This document shows positions 4,049-5,940 of a stretch of DNA of 5,940 nucleotides, piece after piece; positions within the stretch are counted from its first letter, which is position 1, and every line of letters starts with the position of its first letter. The stretch comes from Geobacter sp. UBA698 (lineage in GTDB: Bacteria > Desulfobacterota > Desulfuromonadia > Geobacterales > Pseudopelobacteraceae): positions 1-5,940 of the forward strand of contig DBMM01000106.1 of assembly GCA_002298925.1 (NCBI GenBank). The letters run 5' to 3'. The notes beneath the pieces are model-generated. The model searched no databases. It was not told the origin of the DNA and saw only the letters and a list, made by a program, of their open reading frames with translations. A program made the translations under genes and the position numbers.

Positions 4049-5890
4049 GTGGATCAGAATGAACTTGCGCCTGTGACCTTCGCACCGGCGGCAGTTACCG
4101 TCAAAACAACATCCGATGGCGGCTACATCCTCAGCTCTCCCCTGCCCCTGGGGACATACGAGAGCAGCCTGGGCCAGATGCTGCGCCAGCGTGCCGGGGA
4201 GTGTCCCGAGCGGATTTTTCTGGCAGAGCGCGCCCCTTCCGGCCAATGGAGAGCTCTGACATACCGGGACGCCGCCCGGCAGGCCGACGCCATAGCACAG
4301 GCGTATATCGACCGGCATCTTTCCGTCAACAGGCCGGTGATGATCCTTTCCGGAAACTCCATCGGCCATGCGCTGGTCATGCTGGGAGGCTTCATGGCCG
4401 GTGTTCCCGTGGTCCCGGTCTCGGCAGCCTATTCGCTTCAGAGCCAGGATTTCGTGAAACTGAAGACCATTTTCAACGAAGTCCGGCCGGCGCTGCTGTA
4501 TGTCGAGCGAATCGACCTCTTCGAAAAGGCCCTCAGTGTGCTGGATCTTTCCGATGTGGAGATTGTGACCGCAAACAGGGAAACACCCCGCCCGACCACT
4601 CCACTTGCCGCTCTGCTGGCAACCGTCCCGTCGCAACAGGTTGAAGAAAATTTTGCCCGGGTTGAACCGTCGACAATTGCAAAGATCCTCTTTTCATCCG
4701 GCTCAACCGGCATCCCCAAGGGCGTGCTCAACAACCACGGCATGCTCTGCGCTAACCAGCAGATGATGTCTCAAGTCTGGCCGTTCATGGAAAACACCCC
4801 GCCCGTTCTGGTGGACTGGCTGCCCTGGAACCACACCTTCGGCGGCAATCACAACTTCAATCTGGTGCTCAAGCAGGGCGGCACCCTTTACATCGATGGA
4901 GGCAAGCCGGTCCCCGGCCTGATCGAGCAGACAGTGAAAAACCTGGCTGACATCTCGCCGACGATCTACTTCAACGTTCCGGCCGGCTTCGCCATGCTGC
5001 TCCCCTTTCTTGAAAATGACGCCGCCCTGCGCAGGAATTTCTTCAAAAGACTGCAGCTTGTGTTCTACGCTGCCGCCGCCCTGCCACAGGACCTGTGGCA
5101 GCGGCTGGAGGCGGTGTCACTGCTGGAAACCGGCCGAAAGGTACCCATGACATCGTCCTGGGGCTCCACGGAAACAGCGCCTGCAGTGACGTCCGCACAT
5201 TTTCCCATTGACAGGGCCGGGGTTATCGGACTCCCCCTCCCCGGCGTTTTTCTCAAGATGGTTCCCAATTGCGGCAAGTTCGAACTGAGGGTCAAGGGAC
5301 CGAATGTGACCACCGGCTACCTGAAACGACCCGATCTGACCGCCGCAGCATTTGATCAGGAGGGATATTACCGCATGGGTGATGCCGGCGCGTTTGCCGA
5401 TCCGGCTGATCCGGTTAAGGGCATAATTTTCAATGGAAGGGTTGCCGAGGATTTCAAACTCAACACCGGGACATGGGTCCATGTGGGACTGCTGCGGGTG
5501 AACGTTCTGGCAGCGGCGGCACCTCTCCTGCAGGATCTGCTGGTGACCGGCCACGATCGCGACTGCATCGGCATTCTCGCCTGGCCGAATATCCAGGAAT
5601 GCCGGAAAATATGCGGCGATTGTGAGGGAATGCAGCCGGCGGAGGAACTCGTACGCAAAGCGGATCTGACCGAATTTATTCGCTTGGCTTTGATCAATTT
5701 CAATACCCGCCAGGAAGGTTCCTCTACACGGATATCCAGGTTCATGCTCATGACCGCGCCTCCCTCCATCGACGCCAACGAAATAACCGACAAAGGCTAT
5801 ATCAACCAGAGAGTGGCGCTGGAGATGCGCAAGGAGCTTGTCGAGCGGCTGCATGGACAATATCCGGCCCCGGAGGTGATCATTGTATAA
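4049..5890 (+). CDS. fcs: Feruloyl-CoA synthase family acid-CoA ligase
   Basis: A 613-residue cytoplasmic adenylate-forming (ANL) enzyme that should activate a carboxylic acid with ATP and CoA via an acyl-AMP; in the named family the acids are ferulate and related hydroxycinnamates. Visible motifs in order: ILSGNSIGHAL in the N-terminal domain, P-loop SSGSTGIPKG (216-225), DWLPWNHTFGGNHN (256-269), WGSTET (371-376, Glu375), YYRMGD (440-445, Asp445), hinge GRVAEDFKLNTGTWV (463-477) and EITDKGYINQR with the likely catalytic Lys582. The WNHTFGGNHN, AEDFKLNTGTWV and SIDANEITDKGYINQR blocks are hallmarks of the FCS subfamily rather than general acyl-CoA synthetases. The length is normal for the family, so it looks intact. 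It is transcribed away from panE and has its own promoter. No enoyl-CoA hydratase/lyase or vanillin dehydrogenase lies within the window, so the exact substrate stays open. Confidence 0.92.
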   Translation: MDQNELAPVTFAPAAVTVKTTSDGGYILSSPLPLGTYESSLGQMLRQRAGECPERIFLAERAPSGQWRALTYRDAARQADAIAQAYIDRHLSVNRPVMILSGNSIGHALVMLGGFMAGVPVVPVSAAYSLQSQDFVKLKTIFNEVRPALLYVERIDLFEKALSVLDLSDVEIVTANRETPRPTTPLAALLATVPSQQVEENFARVEPSTIAKILFSSGSTGIPKGVLNNHGMLCANQQMMSQVWPFMENTPPVLVDWLPWNHTFGGNHNFNLVLKQGGTLYIDGGKPVPGLIEQTVKNLADISPTIYFNVPAGFAMLLPFLENDAALRRNFFKRLQLVFYAAAALPQDLWQRLEAVSLLETGRKVPMTSSWGSTETAPAVTSAHFPIDRAGVIGLPLPGVFLKMVPNCGKFELRVKGPNVTTGYLKRPDLTAAAFDQEGYYRMGDAGAFADPADPVKGIIFNGRVAEDFKLNTGTWVHVGLLRVNVLAAAAPLLQDLLVTGHDRDCIGILAWPNIQECRKICGDCEGMQPAEELVRKADLTEFIRLALINFNTRQEGSSTRISRFMLMTAPPSIDANEITDKGYINQRVALEMRKELVERLHGQYPAPEVIIV

Positions 5891-5940
5891 TCTGCTCACG
5901 GGATATCAGACTTCTCTGTGTAATTCCAATTTCAGATCAG

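Noticed and set aside
5117..5899. Open frame of 260 codons on the minus strand
   Set aside because: It is antisense to the conserved C-terminal half of the feruloyl-CoA synthase gene, with no ribosome site and no protein-like motifs.

Overview
The window looks like a chromosomal piece from a Gram-negative bacterium. The evidence is an outer-membrane porin ending in Phe with a cleavable signal peptide, and a lipobox lipoprotein. The style of the porin and lipoprotein and the anaerobe-type gene mix make me think of a deltaproteobacterial lineage (Desulfuromonadota/Desulfobacterota). That placement is an impression from protein style, not a measurement. I see no rRNA, tRNA, CRISPR array, transposase, phage gene or plasmid origin.

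There are four convincing genes, in two pairs. Left, minus strand: a gene for a small exported lipoprotein (1472-2068) is followed, after 137 bp, by a gene for a DcaP-like porin (3-1334). The gap holds a stem-loop over the lipoprotein stop codon and a good sigma-70-like promoter, so the porin can probably be transcribed on its own as well as by read-through. Both products are predicted to sit in the outer membrane.

Middle: 2069-2719 carries no recognisable gene. It holds the presumed promoter region of the lipoprotein gene, with a near-consensus sigma-54-type site, a TTGACA-type site, a small palindrome, a repeated 12-mer and an imperfect dyad. Next comes a 2-dehydropantoate 2-reductase (PanE family) gene on the minus strand (2720-3700). 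Its TGA stop lies exactly in the loop of a perfect hairpin and is followed by 19 further in-frame, coding-like codons.

Right: a divergent, very AT-rich control region (3701-4048; 40 G/C in the 180 bases 3841-4020, about 22%) holds a perfect 17-bp palindrome, 9-bp-spaced GATAA repeats and a strong promoter. It separates the PanE-family gene from a plus-strand gene for a feruloyl-CoA synthase family enzyme (4049-5890), which has a GTG start and all the expected adenylation motifs.

Functionally, the right half suggests CoA activation of an aromatic (hydroxycinnamate-type) or related carboxylic acid, possibly co-controlled with a PanE-type reductase through the shared intergenic region. The left half suggests outer-membrane uptake. 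A link between the two halves (porin admits the acid, synthetase activates it) is only a hypothesis: the usual partner genes, such as an enoyl-CoA hydratase/lyase and an aldehyde dehydrogenase, are not in the window. I did not find a clearly new multi-gene system. The most unusual local signals are the stop-codon hairpin of the PanE-family gene and the organised divergent regulatory region.
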